From contig CAPERS010000006.1 of the NCBI GenBank assembly GCA_948607205.1, positions 3,583 to 67,582 of the forward strand: 64,000 nucleotides of DNA, read 5' to 3'. A program made the position numbers and the translations under genes. The stretch is from an uncultured Eubacteriales bacterium (GTDB lineage: Bacteria; Bacillota; Clostridia; Christensenellales; UBA1242). The notes beneath the pieces were generated by a model. The model was not told the origin of the DNA, searched no databases, and saw nothing but the letters and a program-made list of their open reading frames with translations. Shown piece after piece: positions 16,839-24,815 of the stretch. Each line of letters begins with the position of its first letter. Position 1 is the first letter of the stretch.

Positions 16839-17893
16839 ATTTCTTCAAAGTCGTTTTTGCATAAAACTTCAACATTTTTGCTTGGACTTATTTTATGAGT
16901 TGATAAAAATTTTGGTGAAACAATAATTTTGTTCTTCTCCAAAACAAATTCTTCACCATTGAATTTGGCTTTTGCTGTTTTTTTCTCATCAAAGTCGCTT
17001 ATTTCGTCGAAAATGCAAGGGATGTATTCAGTGCCGTCTGTGTTAATGTATCCATATTTGCCGTTTAATTTCGCCTTTGCAATCCAGTGATAAATATCTA
17101 TATTTTGAAATTTTCCTATTGATTCATATATACAAGTGTTTTTATAAGCCGATTTATCTGGTTTATATAAATTAATAAGTCCCCATTTTCCAGTTCCTAT
17201 GTTTTTTAGTCGACCAATTTCAATTTCATCTTGCCATTCCAGTTTTTCTCCTCGAAATACTCTATCTTTGCCTTCAAAAGCTTCTGAGCTAAGGCGCCTG
17301 AGTTTATAACCTTCAACACAACCTTTTTCACGTCTAATTAACATTCCACTTTTTGTAATGCATTGAAGCTTTCCTTTTTTAAGTGGGAGCATTTGTGTTA
17401 GTCCGTAATGGAAACTGTAACCAAGTAGTCCTTCTTTCTTGTTTTTAGAAACAATAAATTGGCGATAACCTGGAATTCTTTCAATTTTGTCATAATAATC
17501 AGAATGTCTGTTATTGTCAGTGTTAAGGAAATAACAGCGCTCTAAGTTGTCTTTTATGACGACCATATTTTCTTTACTTTTCAGATTTTCTATTTCAATC
17601 CCTGAAAATTGTTTTCTTCCATAGTTTGTGTTGAAAACATCATACTTGGAGGAAGCTGTTGGTATAAACAAATAAGAACCTTTTTTTAAGTAATCCTTGT
17701 GGACTTCTTCCATTTCGCAAATTATTCTGTCTGGAAGTTTTTTGCTTAGGATATGCTCGCCAGAAAGCATAATGCCGACGGCGTTAGGATTCTTTTTATC
17801 CCAAACTGCGTAAAAGTTAATTCCTTCATAGCCACTTGCAATAAATTTTCTTTGGTATTTAAGTTTTTTTTCTTTCTTTTTTATAATTCCCAT
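16826..17893 (-). CDS. WG-repeat-containing protein
   Basis: A 355-residue protein without signal peptide or membrane helices, so probably cytoplasmic. The C-terminal part carries WG-type repeats (GKWGLINLY, then GKYGYINTDGTEYIPCIFDEI, about 220-330). The N-terminal part (YQRKFIASGYEGINFYAVWD) is not a family I recognise. WG repeats form beta-propeller-like or beta-hairpin modules of unknown function. A clear AGGAGAAA precedes ATG 17893, and the promoter is TTGACA-17-TATAAT. The C-terminal repeat matches that of the neighbouring gene at 18061, so the two are diverged tandem paralogues. Confidence 0.7.
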   Translation of the reverse strand: MGIIKKKEKKLKYQRKFIASGYEGINFYAVWDKKNPNAVGIMLSGEHILSKKLPDRIICEMEEVHKDYLKKGSYLFIPTASSKYDVFNTNYGRKQFSGIEIENLKSKENMVVIKDNLERCYFLNTDNNRHSDYYDKIERIPGYRQFIVSKNKKEGLLGYSFHYGLTQMLPLKKGKLQCITKSGMLIRREKGCVEGYKLRRLSSEAFEGKDRVFRGEKLEWQDEIEIGRLKNIGTGKWGLINLYKPDKSAYKNTCIYESIGKFQNIDIYHWIAKAKLNGKYGYINTDGTEYIPCIFDEISDFDEKKTAKAKFNGEEFVLEKNKIIVSPKFLSTHKISPSKNVEVLCKNDFEEIKDI

Positions 17894-17917
17894 ATTTTCT
17901 CCTGTTGTTTATGAAAA

Positions 17918-17946
17918 ATTATAACATGAAATAAGGCTTTTGTCAA
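17918..17946 (-). promoter_or_regulatory. consensus promoter of the first WG-repeat gene
   Basis: Minus-strand TTGACA (17946-17941), 17 bp, TATAAT (17923-17918), a perfect consensus. Confidence 0.8.
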
Positions 17947-17998
17947 TAGGGCAAAAAAAGAAAACACTCACTTTCGTTCGTGTTATTCTTGCGTTCCT

Positions 17999-18028
17999 AA
18001 AAAAATGCCACTTAGTTAAGTGACATTT
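17999..18028 (-). terminator. terminator of the second WG-repeat gene
   Basis: Inverted repeat of AAATG-CACTTA type with single mismatches around a 3-nt loop. A T run follows on the minus strand. Confidence 0.65.
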
Positions 18029-18060
18029 AATTTTTCCAAACATTTTTCTTTTTTTTTGTT

Positions 18061-19188
18061 TTAAGAAAGTTGGAAAGGAAGAATTCTGTATTCTTTCATT
18101 TCATTATCTTGCTTTTCAGGTTTTGAATTTTCCCAAGCGTGAATTTTTTTCATGCAATCTTCAACATTGACTGCGCTTACAAGTTCTGGTGCTGAAATAA
18201 TGCTTTCAATAATTGAAGCAAAGTTTCTATTGTTAAGCACAAATGTTTTGCCTAAAATTTCAACTTCAATATTGTCGTAATCAACTTCAATATCGTCAAA
18301 GATGCAAGGTATAATTTCTGTTCCGTTTTCATTAATGCATCCATACAGTCCATTTCCTTTAACTACTGCCAAATATTTGCTGTAATCAACTTGATAACTT
18401 GTAGTATATCCATAGCTACTTTTACTAGTGCGATATTGATAATTCTTATCAAAATTTTTAAATTTTTTGATTTTTGTGTAATTACAATCGACAAAATATT
18501 TTCCGTTGATATCCATAAGTCCAACTCTTCCGCCTGTAAACACACGGAAATAATTATTAAAGAAAAATTTATTGTCGACAGCATAAAATGCATCCTCAGT
18601 AAGTTTTTTGCCAGTGTTTTTATATAACTCAATTACTTTATATAAATTACTTTTGTCATTCTTTTGTGCTAAAACAATTTCTGGTGTTGCACCTTCTTCA
18701 ATATTATCAAATTCATAAGGCAAAACATTCTGATTATTTTTTAATAAGGCAAATTTTCCATCTTTTTTGGCGATAAAATATGCATTATTTTTGCTATCAC
18801 AATTTAAATAAGATAGTTCTTCAAATTCATATTGTGGCCCTTGTGAATTATTATTTTCTGTGTTAAATAAAGCTTTTTTATCACCATTGTCTAAAATAAG
18901 CCATGGAGCTGATTTTTGGATAGTATCATTATCTATTTGTATATCTGAAACAACTTCTTTGTTTGCTGAAATGTCATAAATTGTGTAAGCATCATCTTTA
19001 TATAATAAAATGTAATTATCTTTAACATAGAGTTCATTATAAATAGCATCCATTAATATTTCGCCATTTTTATTTAATAGTCCGCACTTTTTTTCATTTT
19101 TACGATTTGAAATTCTATATATATCATTGCCTAAATAGGATTTTACATATTTCATTAATTTCAATTTTTTACTAATTCTTTTTAACAT
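18061..19188 (-). CDS. WG-repeat-containing protein
   Basis: A 375-residue protein beginning with MLKRISKKLKLM. ATG 19188 is chosen because AAGGAGC sits 7 nt upstream and the promoter lies between it and any earlier start. WG-type units are visible: KKCGLLNKNGEILMDAIYNE near the N terminus, VGLMDINGKYFVDCNYTKI in the middle and YGCINENGTEIIPCIFDDI near the C terminus. No signal peptide. It is a paralogue of the gene at 16826. The promoter spacer has an interrupted C tract. Function unknown. Confidence 0.7.
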   Translation of the reverse strand: MLKRISKKLKLMKYVKSYLGNDIYRISNRKNEKKCGLLNKNGEILMDAIYNELYVKDNYILLYKDDAYTIYDISANKEVVSDIQIDNDTIQKSAPWLILDNGDKKALFNTENNNSQGPQYEFEELSYLNCDSKNNAYFIAKKDGKFALLKNNQNVLPYEFDNIEEGATPEIVLAQKNDKSNLYKVIELYKNTGKKLTEDAFYAVDNKFFFNNYFRVFTGGRVGLMDINGKYFVDCNYTKIKKFKNFDKNYQYRTSKSSYGYTTSYQVDYSKYLAVVKGNGLYGCINENGTEIIPCIFDDIEVDYDNIEVEILGKTFVLNNRNFASIIESIISAPELVSAVNVEDCMKKIHAWENSKPEKQDNEMKEYRILPFQLS

Positions 19189-19218
19189 TGTTTGCTCCTT
19201 TTTATGCTTTACAATATA

Positions 19219-19247
19219 ATTATACTTCGGGGGAGGGGATTTGTCAA
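19219..19247 (-). promoter_or_regulatory. promoter with C-tract spacer
   Basis: Minus-strand TTGACA (19247-19242), 17 bp, TATAAT (19224-19219). The spacer contains CCCCTCCCCC on the transcribed-gene strand, next to the -35, as the ten-G run does at 3313. Confidence 0.75.
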
Positions 19248-19256
19248 TGGCAAAAT

Positions 19257-19289
19257 AAAAAAAGTGCAACATTGTTACACTTTTTTTTG
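19257..19289 (-). terminator. hisS terminator
   Basis: AAAAAGTG and CACTTTTT arms extended through the loop by AACA/TGTT, with long T runs, directly after the hisS stop. Confidence 0.8.
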
Positions 19290-19291
19290 AG

Positions 19292-20596
19292 TTATTTCAA
19301 TCTTTCAAGGCAAGATTCTTTTGATAAAGTTTCTTGCTCGCCAGTTTGCATATTTTTAAGGTTGTATTTTCCGCTTGCGACTTCGTTTTCACCAACAATC
19401 AAAATGAATGGTATTTCTCGCTTGTTTGCATCTTTGAGTTTGGCTTTGAATGAGCGGTCAGAGTAGTTTACTTCGCAGTTTATGCCGTTATCTTTAAAAT
19501 AAGCACAAAGTTCAAAGCAGTGATTGAGGGTTTCGCCAAGTGGAATAATGCAAAGTTTGGTTGTTGAAAGAGGGTGAGGTGGAAGCATGTCGTTGTTGTC
19601 CAGAAGGTCGAAAAGGCGAGTGAGTCCAATGCTCATTCCAACACCAGGAAGTTTCTTTTCTGTGAAATAACCTGCAAGGTTGTCATAACGCCCGCCAGCA
19701 CTGACAACTCCAAACTCAGTGTGAGCAGGGCAGACAGCCTCAAAAACTGTGCCAGTATAGTAGTTCTGACCACGAATGACACCTAGGTCCAGCGCGCAGT
19801 TGTCAATCTTCATAACTTTAATAAGAGAAGAAAGTTCTTTAAGTTCATTGATTCCTTTTTGATAGCACTCGTTGTCAGTCAAAGATTCAACTTCTTTTAA
19901 AATTTGATTAAAGTCACCGCACTTGAGAGTGATTTCTGTGAGTGTCAATGCGTTCTCTTCGTTGACTCCAAGTTTAATAAGTTCAGCCTTTGCGTTATCT
20001 CTGCCGATTTTATTTATCTTATCCAGAATGATAAGAATTTCAGAGGTTTTCTCAGTAAGTCCAAGTGCCTCGCAAAGTCCAAACAAAACATTCCTGTTGG
20101 AAACGTGGGTTACAACATCAATGCTAAGTTCTTTGAATACTTTATCAATAAGGTTCAAACATTCAGCGTCGGCAGGAATAGGCAGATTTTCATTTCCGAT
20201 TATGTCTGCGTCGCATTGATAGAATTCTCTAAAACGTCCTTTTTGAGCGCGTTCTCCGCGATAAACTTTGCCAATTTGATAACGCTTGAAAGGAAATGAA
20301 AGGTTTTCGCTATTCATTGCAACATAACGCGCAAGAGGAACGGTGAGGTCATAACGCATACAAATGTCAGTGTCGCCTTTTTTGAAGTGATAAAGTTCTT
20401 TGTCAATTTCACCGCCACTCTTTGCAAGCAGGATTTCACTTAGTTCCAAAACAGGTGTGTCAATAGGAACAAAACAATTCCTTTTGAACACATTTTTGAT
20501 TTTATCCATCATTTCATCAAACACAATCTGCTTGTCAGGCGTAAGTTCCATAAAACCCGACAATTTTCGTGGTGTAACCAGTCTATCTTTGCTCAT
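19292..20596 (-). CDS. hisS: histidine-tRNA ligase
   Basis: Class II synthetase of 434 residues. Motif 2 is in GRFREFYQCDADIIG (about 120-135). The histidine-binding loop is VIRGQNYYTGTVFE (about 270-283), and motif 3 is GVGMSIGLTRLFDLL. The C-terminal anticodon domain follows (about 345-434: LCIIPLGETLNHCFEL). ATG 20596 follows AAGGAG. The TTGACT-17-TATAAT promoter at 20619-20647 gives a leader of only about 16 nt, so no T-box control is possible. It is not followed by aspS as in Bacillus. Confidence 0.95.
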   Translation of the reverse strand: MSKDRLVTPRKLSGFMELTPDKQIVFDEMMDKIKNVFKRNCFVPIDTPVLELSEILLAKSGGEIDKELYHFKKGDTDICMRYDLTVPLARYVAMNSENLSFPFKRYQIGKVYRGERAQKGRFREFYQCDADIIGNENLPIPADAECLNLIDKVFKELSIDVVTHVSNRNVLFGLCEALGLTEKTSEILIILDKINKIGRDNAKAELIKLGVNEENALTLTEITLKCGDFNQILKEVESLTDNECYQKGINELKELSSLIKVMKIDNCALDLGVIRGQNYYTGTVFEAVCPAHTEFGVVSAGGRYDNLAGYFTEKKLPGVGMSIGLTRLFDLLDNNDMLPPHPLSTTKLCIIPLGETLNHCFELCAYFKDNGINCEVNYSDRSFKAKLKDANKREIPFILIVGENEVASGKYNLKNMQTGEQETLSKESCLERLK

Positions 20597-20618
20597 AAAA
20601 TCTCCTTACTGTAAGTAA

Positions 20619-20647
20619 ATTATATTGTAAAACAGCCAAAAAGTCAA
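20619..20647 (-). promoter_or_regulatory. hisS promoter
   Basis: Minus-strand TTGACT (20647-20642), 17 bp, TATAAT (20624-20619). Confidence 0.75.
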
Positions 20648-20672
20648 ACATATATAGCAAAAAGCTGTGAAT

Positions 20673-20798
20673 TTACCCACAGAGAGTTATCCACATTTCC
20701 ACAATTAAATATTTATACAAAACTGCTTATTTTTATACATTTTTAGGTTTTTTGTCTTAAATCTAAGACAAAACCTTTAAGTTATCCACATTTCCACA
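20673..20798 (+). other. DnaA-box cluster in a 390-bp gene-free, AT-rich region
   Basis: Two perfect DnaA boxes TTATCCACA (20687-20695 and 20782-20790) lie in identical copies of an 18-19 bp direct repeat ending TTTCCACA, 95 bp apart. A one-mismatch box, TTACCCACA, is at 20673-20681. All have the same orientation. Between them is a large inverted repeat (arms ending GTCTTA and TAAGAC, about 20744-20775) and AT-rich DNA. No coding potential was seen in 20648-20988. This could be a replication origin or a DnaA-titration/regulatory site. Flanking genes are both on the minus strand, which does not favour an origin with divergent leading strands. Confidence 0.5.
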
Positions 20799-20988
20799 TC
20801 ATTTTTAATTCAAAATGGTGTGTTTTTGATATTGAGTAACGCAATTAAAGGGTAATGTTTATAAAAATATAACTAATTATTTTGGCGTTTATTTTTGCGC
20901 CTTAATATATATAATCATTTGCGACAGAAAAGTCAAACATTTGACAAATATTTTTAAAAATATTTCAAGATTTTTTGAACTTTTTGCC

Positions 20989-23049
20989 TTAATTTTTATA
21001 GAAAGAAAGAAAACTTGTTTTCTCTTTTGCATAAATAAAGAATAATTTATGCAAAGCGCGTGTTGAAGAAACATATAAAATATTTTTTTCTAGGCTGTTT
21101 TTATAGTTATCTTTGTCAGCATTTGGCACGATAACGCAGTCAAACTCTATGCCTTTTGCAGTTGCGCAGGTTGTGAGAAGAACTTTGTTGTTATAATCTT
21201 CTTGTTGTTTGATAACTTTGAAATCAAGCATGCCTTTCAATTCTTTTGCAAGTTCGTCACGCTCTTTTTTGCATTTGCAAACGATTGCTATGTGGTCAAA
21301 CTGTGTGTTTTCTTTGACAATCTTGACAATTTCTTCTGCTTGATTTTCCGCTTTGATTATTTGAGGTTTTTCACCACTGCGGTTGACATATTCAATATCT
21401 TTAAGCCCAATCATTTCATGCGCGAAGGTTGCAATTTCGCGTGTTGAGCGATAGGTTTTTTTCAGTTCAATAAGTTCGGTTTGCAAGAATGACGACATCT
21501 CGTTGAGATAATCCATTCCAAGACACTTTTCAATGCACTGGTTTATATCGCCAAGAATTATGCTTGGACATGACCAAAGTTTTTTGAAAAGATATAAGTC
21601 AACTGGCGTGAAATCTTGCATTTCGTCAATGATGAGATATTTGGCAGAGAAGTCGTGGTCAAAACCATATAGGAAATGCTTGATAAGAAGCAGGGCGCCT
21701 TTGTCCATGTAGGAAACAACTTTTCCTTTTGGCAAAGTGATGTCATTGCGCGTTAAAAAGATTTCAAAAATCTTATCAATATCTTTGATAGGCAGGAAGT
21801 TATATAGGATAAACTTAAAGCGGTCGCGAAGACCTTTGAACTGTTCTTTGGTATACTTGCGTCGCTCAGTGAACACCATGGCATATTGCCAAGCAAGTTT
21901 GTTTATGCGCTCATATAGTGGTAAATCTTTGTAGGTATCAAAGAAAAGCTCACGAGTTTTTTCTTCTGGAAAGGCGATTTCTTCTTTTTCATTGTTTTCA
22001 TTGATGCCAAGAATGTATGACAAAGTTTTAGGAGTAAAAGTTTGACTGAAATCTCCATACAAAAATTTTAACAGTTCGTCGAGATATTCAAATGATGACT
22101 TGTATGAAATCTCATTCAATTTCTCTTGCTTTGGAAGTGTTGCAATTTCATCAAGCATATCTTCGCGAGATTGCAAAGGTTTTTTCAGTTCAACATGAGC
22201 GATGTTATCAAAAGTTGTTTCAGCCATGTTGTTTTCTCCAAGCTCTGGCAAAACATTTGAAATGTAACTCGAGAAAATGTTGTTCGGCGAAATGATGATG
22301 ATGTCACTGCTTTTAAGAGTTTTGCGATGCTTGTAAAGAAGGTATGCCACGCGGTGCAGTGCAATTGAGGTCTTGCCTGAGCCAGCAACGCCTTGAACGA
22401 GAATGTTGTCATACTTCTCAGTTCTCACAATTTCATTCTGCTCTTTTTGAATGCTCGCAACAATCTGCTTCATCTTGCTTGACGAATTTTTTGACAAAAC
22501 ATCCTTCAAAATGTCGTCATTTATTGTGAGGTCGGTGTCAAAATATGATTCAAGCGCTTTGTTTTCAATTTTGTATTGCCTCTTTAAAGAAATTTCTCCG
22601 ATAACTTTTCTCTTGTCGGCTGTATATGACGCCTGTCCGAGAGGATAGTCATAATACATTGAAGATATTGGCGCGCGCCAGTCGGCAACAAGCACCTTTG
22701 TGCCGTCAAAGACATTGTTTATTCCTATATATATCTTTTGCGTTGTCTTATTCGACTTTGGAGTGAAATCTATGCGTGCAAAATATGGACTTTTAAGTTG
22801 GTTCAACAGTCTGCTTTTTTGAAGACTGAGATTTTGAGTGCTTTCTTCAAGCATGGAAATGTCGCTGAACCTTTTGCCTAAACTTCCTTCCTTATCGATA
22901 TAATAATAATCGTCGCTAAGCGCTTTCTTTTCTTTGTCAAATTCGGCTTGCACGCTTGCAAGCCTAACTTCAATATCGTCTATCTTTTTGAGAACGAGTT
23001 TAATCGTCCTTGCGAGGTAATCTATTTCCTTTTGGTCAATGTTTGCCAT
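20989..23049 (-). CDS. helD: HelD-like RNA polymerase recycling helicase (UvrD/Rep superfamily)
   Basis: A 686-residue SF1 NTPase. HelD removes stalled RNA polymerase from DNA after transcription. The N-terminal coiled-coil arm (about 1-70) is followed by the HelD hallmark VADWRAPISSMYYDYPLG (about 125-142). Walker A is QGVAGSGKTSIALHR (about 218-232), Walker B YLIIDEMQDFT, and LGDINQCI is motif III. The start ATG 23049 (MANIDQKEIDY) is set by AGGAGGG. The frame extends further upstream but without a ribosome binding site. It is divergent from the unknown gene at 23174. Confidence 0.85.
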   Translation of the reverse strand: MANIDQKEIDYLARTIKLVLKKIDDIEVRLASVQAEFDKEKKALSDDYYYIDKEGSLGKRFSDISMLEESTQNLSLQKSRLLNQLKSPYFARIDFTPKSNKTTQKIYIGINNVFDGTKVLVADWRAPISSMYYDYPLGQASYTADKRKVIGEISLKRQYKIENKALESYFDTDLTINDDILKDVLSKNSSSKMKQIVASIQKEQNEIVRTEKYDNILVQGVAGSGKTSIALHRVAYLLYKHRKTLKSSDIIIISPNNIFSSYISNVLPELGENNMAETTFDNIAHVELKKPLQSREDMLDEIATLPKQEKLNEISYKSSFEYLDELLKFLYGDFSQTFTPKTLSYILGINENNEKEEIAFPEEKTRELFFDTYKDLPLYERINKLAWQYAMVFTERRKYTKEQFKGLRDRFKFILYNFLPIKDIDKIFEIFLTRNDITLPKGKVVSYMDKGALLLIKHFLYGFDHDFSAKYLIIDEMQDFTPVDLYLFKKLWSCPSIILGDINQCIEKCLGMDYLNEMSSFLQTELIELKKTYRSTREIATFAHEMIGLKDIEYVNRSGEKPQIIKAENQAEEIVKIVKENTQFDHIAIVCKCKKERDELAKELKGMLDFKVIKQQEDYNNKVLLTTCATAKGIEFDCVIVPNADKDNYKNSLEKNILYVSSTRALHKLFFIYAKEKTSFLSFYKN

Positions 23050-23138
23050 AAAAGTCCCTCCTAAAATTCTAGTGGCTATATTATACTCTTTTTTAAAGTA
23101 AATTTCAATAGTTTTTGAAAAGAAAAAAGAAAAATGTC

Positions 23139-23167
23139 TTGAAAGGGAGATTTTTATGTGATATAAT
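23139..23167 (+). promoter_or_regulatory. promoter of the 540-residue unknown, leaderless geometry
   Basis: TTGAAA (23139-23144), 17 bp, TATAAT (23162-23167), with the ATG at 23174. The predicted +1 is the first base of the start codon. Confidence 0.75.
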
Positions 23168-23173
23168 ATTTGC

Positions 23174-24796
23174 ATGGAATGGAAAAATAACTATTCAAAA
23201 GAAAAATATTATCAAGTTTTAACAAAAGGATTACTGAAAGAAGAAGGTCATAAAAGGTTTGCAGAGCGTGAATTTTTTAAAGAGAAAAAGGCAGACCTTA
23301 CTTTGTCTATTGGGCAGAATATTAAAAAAGGATACAGCGAACTGAGCGATTGGGAGAAACTTTTTGTTGCAAATTTCTATAAACAAGGTCAAATTCCAAA
23401 AGGAGAAGAAAGATATAAGAAAGTTAGGGAAGATATAGAGCAAGAGCTTGATAGACTTTATGCTCTTGCAGATGAAATTGAGTATTTTAAAATAGACATA
23501 GATGATAATCAATACCTTGACAGATATTTTGAAGGTGAACTTAAAGCTTTGGAGGCAAGAGGGAAAAAGCAATCTGCTGAATATTATCGTAATTACGAGA
23601 GTGAAGCCAAAGATTATATTGCAAAACAATTTGAAGAGATGCAGCAGGCAGAATATAAGCACATTGTTGACTTTATCATATCGACATCTTATGAGCCAGC
23701 TTTCAAAGCACTTATGCTTAGAGAAACGCTTTCGAAAGTTTATCGCACAGTTAAAAATGGTAACGAGTATAAAAAGATTGTTGAAAATCGAGTGCTTCAT
23801 AAAACTATTGAAAGTCACATAACCCTTAACAGTGATGTTTTAGAAGTTATATATAATGGAACAAAAGATTATAGCAATTTTGCAAATCTCTATTTTGCAG
23901 GTCTTGAAAAATCTAACAAAAGGACAGCAGAGAAAAACACAGTTAATATTGAGGGGCTTAATACATTTGGTAAAGGCATTTGGCTTAAATTTGAAGGCAA
24001 GAAATCAAATAAAGCAGAATATATGCAAAATGCAAAAAAACTTGCTGCACTTGTGAAAAATACTCCATGGTGCACAAGTCATCTTGCCTCTTCTCAACTT
24101 AAGCAAGGCGACTTTTATGTGTTTGTTGATAATGGCAATAATCCACACATTGCAGTCAAAATGTCAGGAAACACTGTTGATGAATTGAGAGGAATAAGAA
24201 AAGGGCAAGAACTTGAAGAAGAATATCGTGAGATAGCAATGGAATTTCTTAAAAAGAATAAAAGTGTCAGAGACGGCAAAAGGTGGCTAAAAAAAGAAGA
24301 GTGGAACAAACGTCTTATTATGTGGAATAAAAAGATCGAAGAATCTGCTTTGAAACAAGAAGATGTTGAACTGATTATGAATGATATTTTTGATAAGTCA
24401 TGTGAATATAAATCACATATACAAAATTCAAATCTTATAAGTTTAAAAGAGAATCTTCAAAAAGTTTCAAAAATGATCGCAAATTATTTTAACTGTGCTG
24501 AAGAGCAGATTGCATTCGGTAATGTTTCATTTAAAGCTCAAGATAGATGTCCGTATATATGTTGTTTAGGAAGTGTTATTTTTAAAAAAGGTGGAACTCC
24601 TGATTTTGGAAATCTTAAATATGTTGCAGATGACTTAATATTTTCTAAAAATTGTCGACGTAAAAAGAAACCTTATCATGAATTTAGAAAACTTGAATGT
24701 GGCGGATATGAACGCTTGCCAGAATATCTTAAAGAAGATACAAGTGAAAATAATCAAAATAAAAATAATATACAAGACAAAGAAAAAGACCTATAA
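23174..24796 (+). CDS. unknown 540-residue protein with a W-C-T/gly-asp module
   Basis: Not recognised as a whole. The first about 250 residues are charged and helical. Residues about 265-350 form a beta-rich module with GIWLKFEGKK, NTPWCTSH, GDFYVFVDNGN, PHIAVKMSG and DELRGIRKGQ. Its layout (WCT, then a G-x-hydrophobic strand, then a P-x-I strand, then a Gln) resembles the module seen in PcfJ-type proteins of mobile elements; that link is from memory and weak. Cysteine pairs occur near the C terminus (CPYICC). There is no signal peptide and no ribosome binding site; the promoter predicts a leaderless mRNA. It is divergent from helD and convergent with gyrA. Confidence 0.6.
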   Translation: MEWKNNYSKEKYYQVLTKGLLKEEGHKRFAEREFFKEKKADLTLSIGQNIKKGYSELSDWEKLFVANFYKQGQIPKGEERYKKVREDIEQELDRLYALADEIEYFKIDIDDNQYLDRYFEGELKALEARGKKQSAEYYRNYESEAKDYIAKQFEEMQQAEYKHIVDFIISTSYEPAFKALMLRETLSKVYRTVKNGNEYKKIVENRVLHKTIESHITLNSDVLEVIYNGTKDYSNFANLYFAGLEKSNKRTAEKNTVNIEGLNTFGKGIWLKFEGKKSNKAEYMQNAKKLAALVKNTPWCTSHLASSQLKQGDFYVFVDNGNNPHIAVKMSGNTVDELRGIRKGQELEEEYREIAMEFLKKNKSVRDGKRWLKKEEWNKRLIMWNKKIEESALKQEDVELIMNDIFDKSCEYKSHIQNSNLISLKENLQKVSKMIANYFNCAEEQIAFGNVSFKAQDRCPYICCLGSVIFKKGGTPDFGNLKYVADDLIFSKNCRRKKKPYHEFRKLECGGYERLPEYLKEDTSENNQNKNNIQDKEKDL

Positions 24797-24813
24797 ATCT
24801 AGGTCTTTTTTTT
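24783..24813. terminator. bidirectional terminator between the unknown gene and gyrA
   Basis: AAAAAGACCTA-TAAATC-TAGGTCTTTTT with T runs at both ends. The left arm overlaps the end of the plus-strand gene. Confidence 0.88.
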
Positions 24814-24815
24814 CG

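Noticed and set aside
20597..20647. T-box leader before hisS or the other aminoacyl-tRNA synthetase genes
   Set aside because: aspS and hisS leaders implied by their promoters are only about 16 nt long, and no specifier stem or T-box sequence was seen before any of the synthetase genes.
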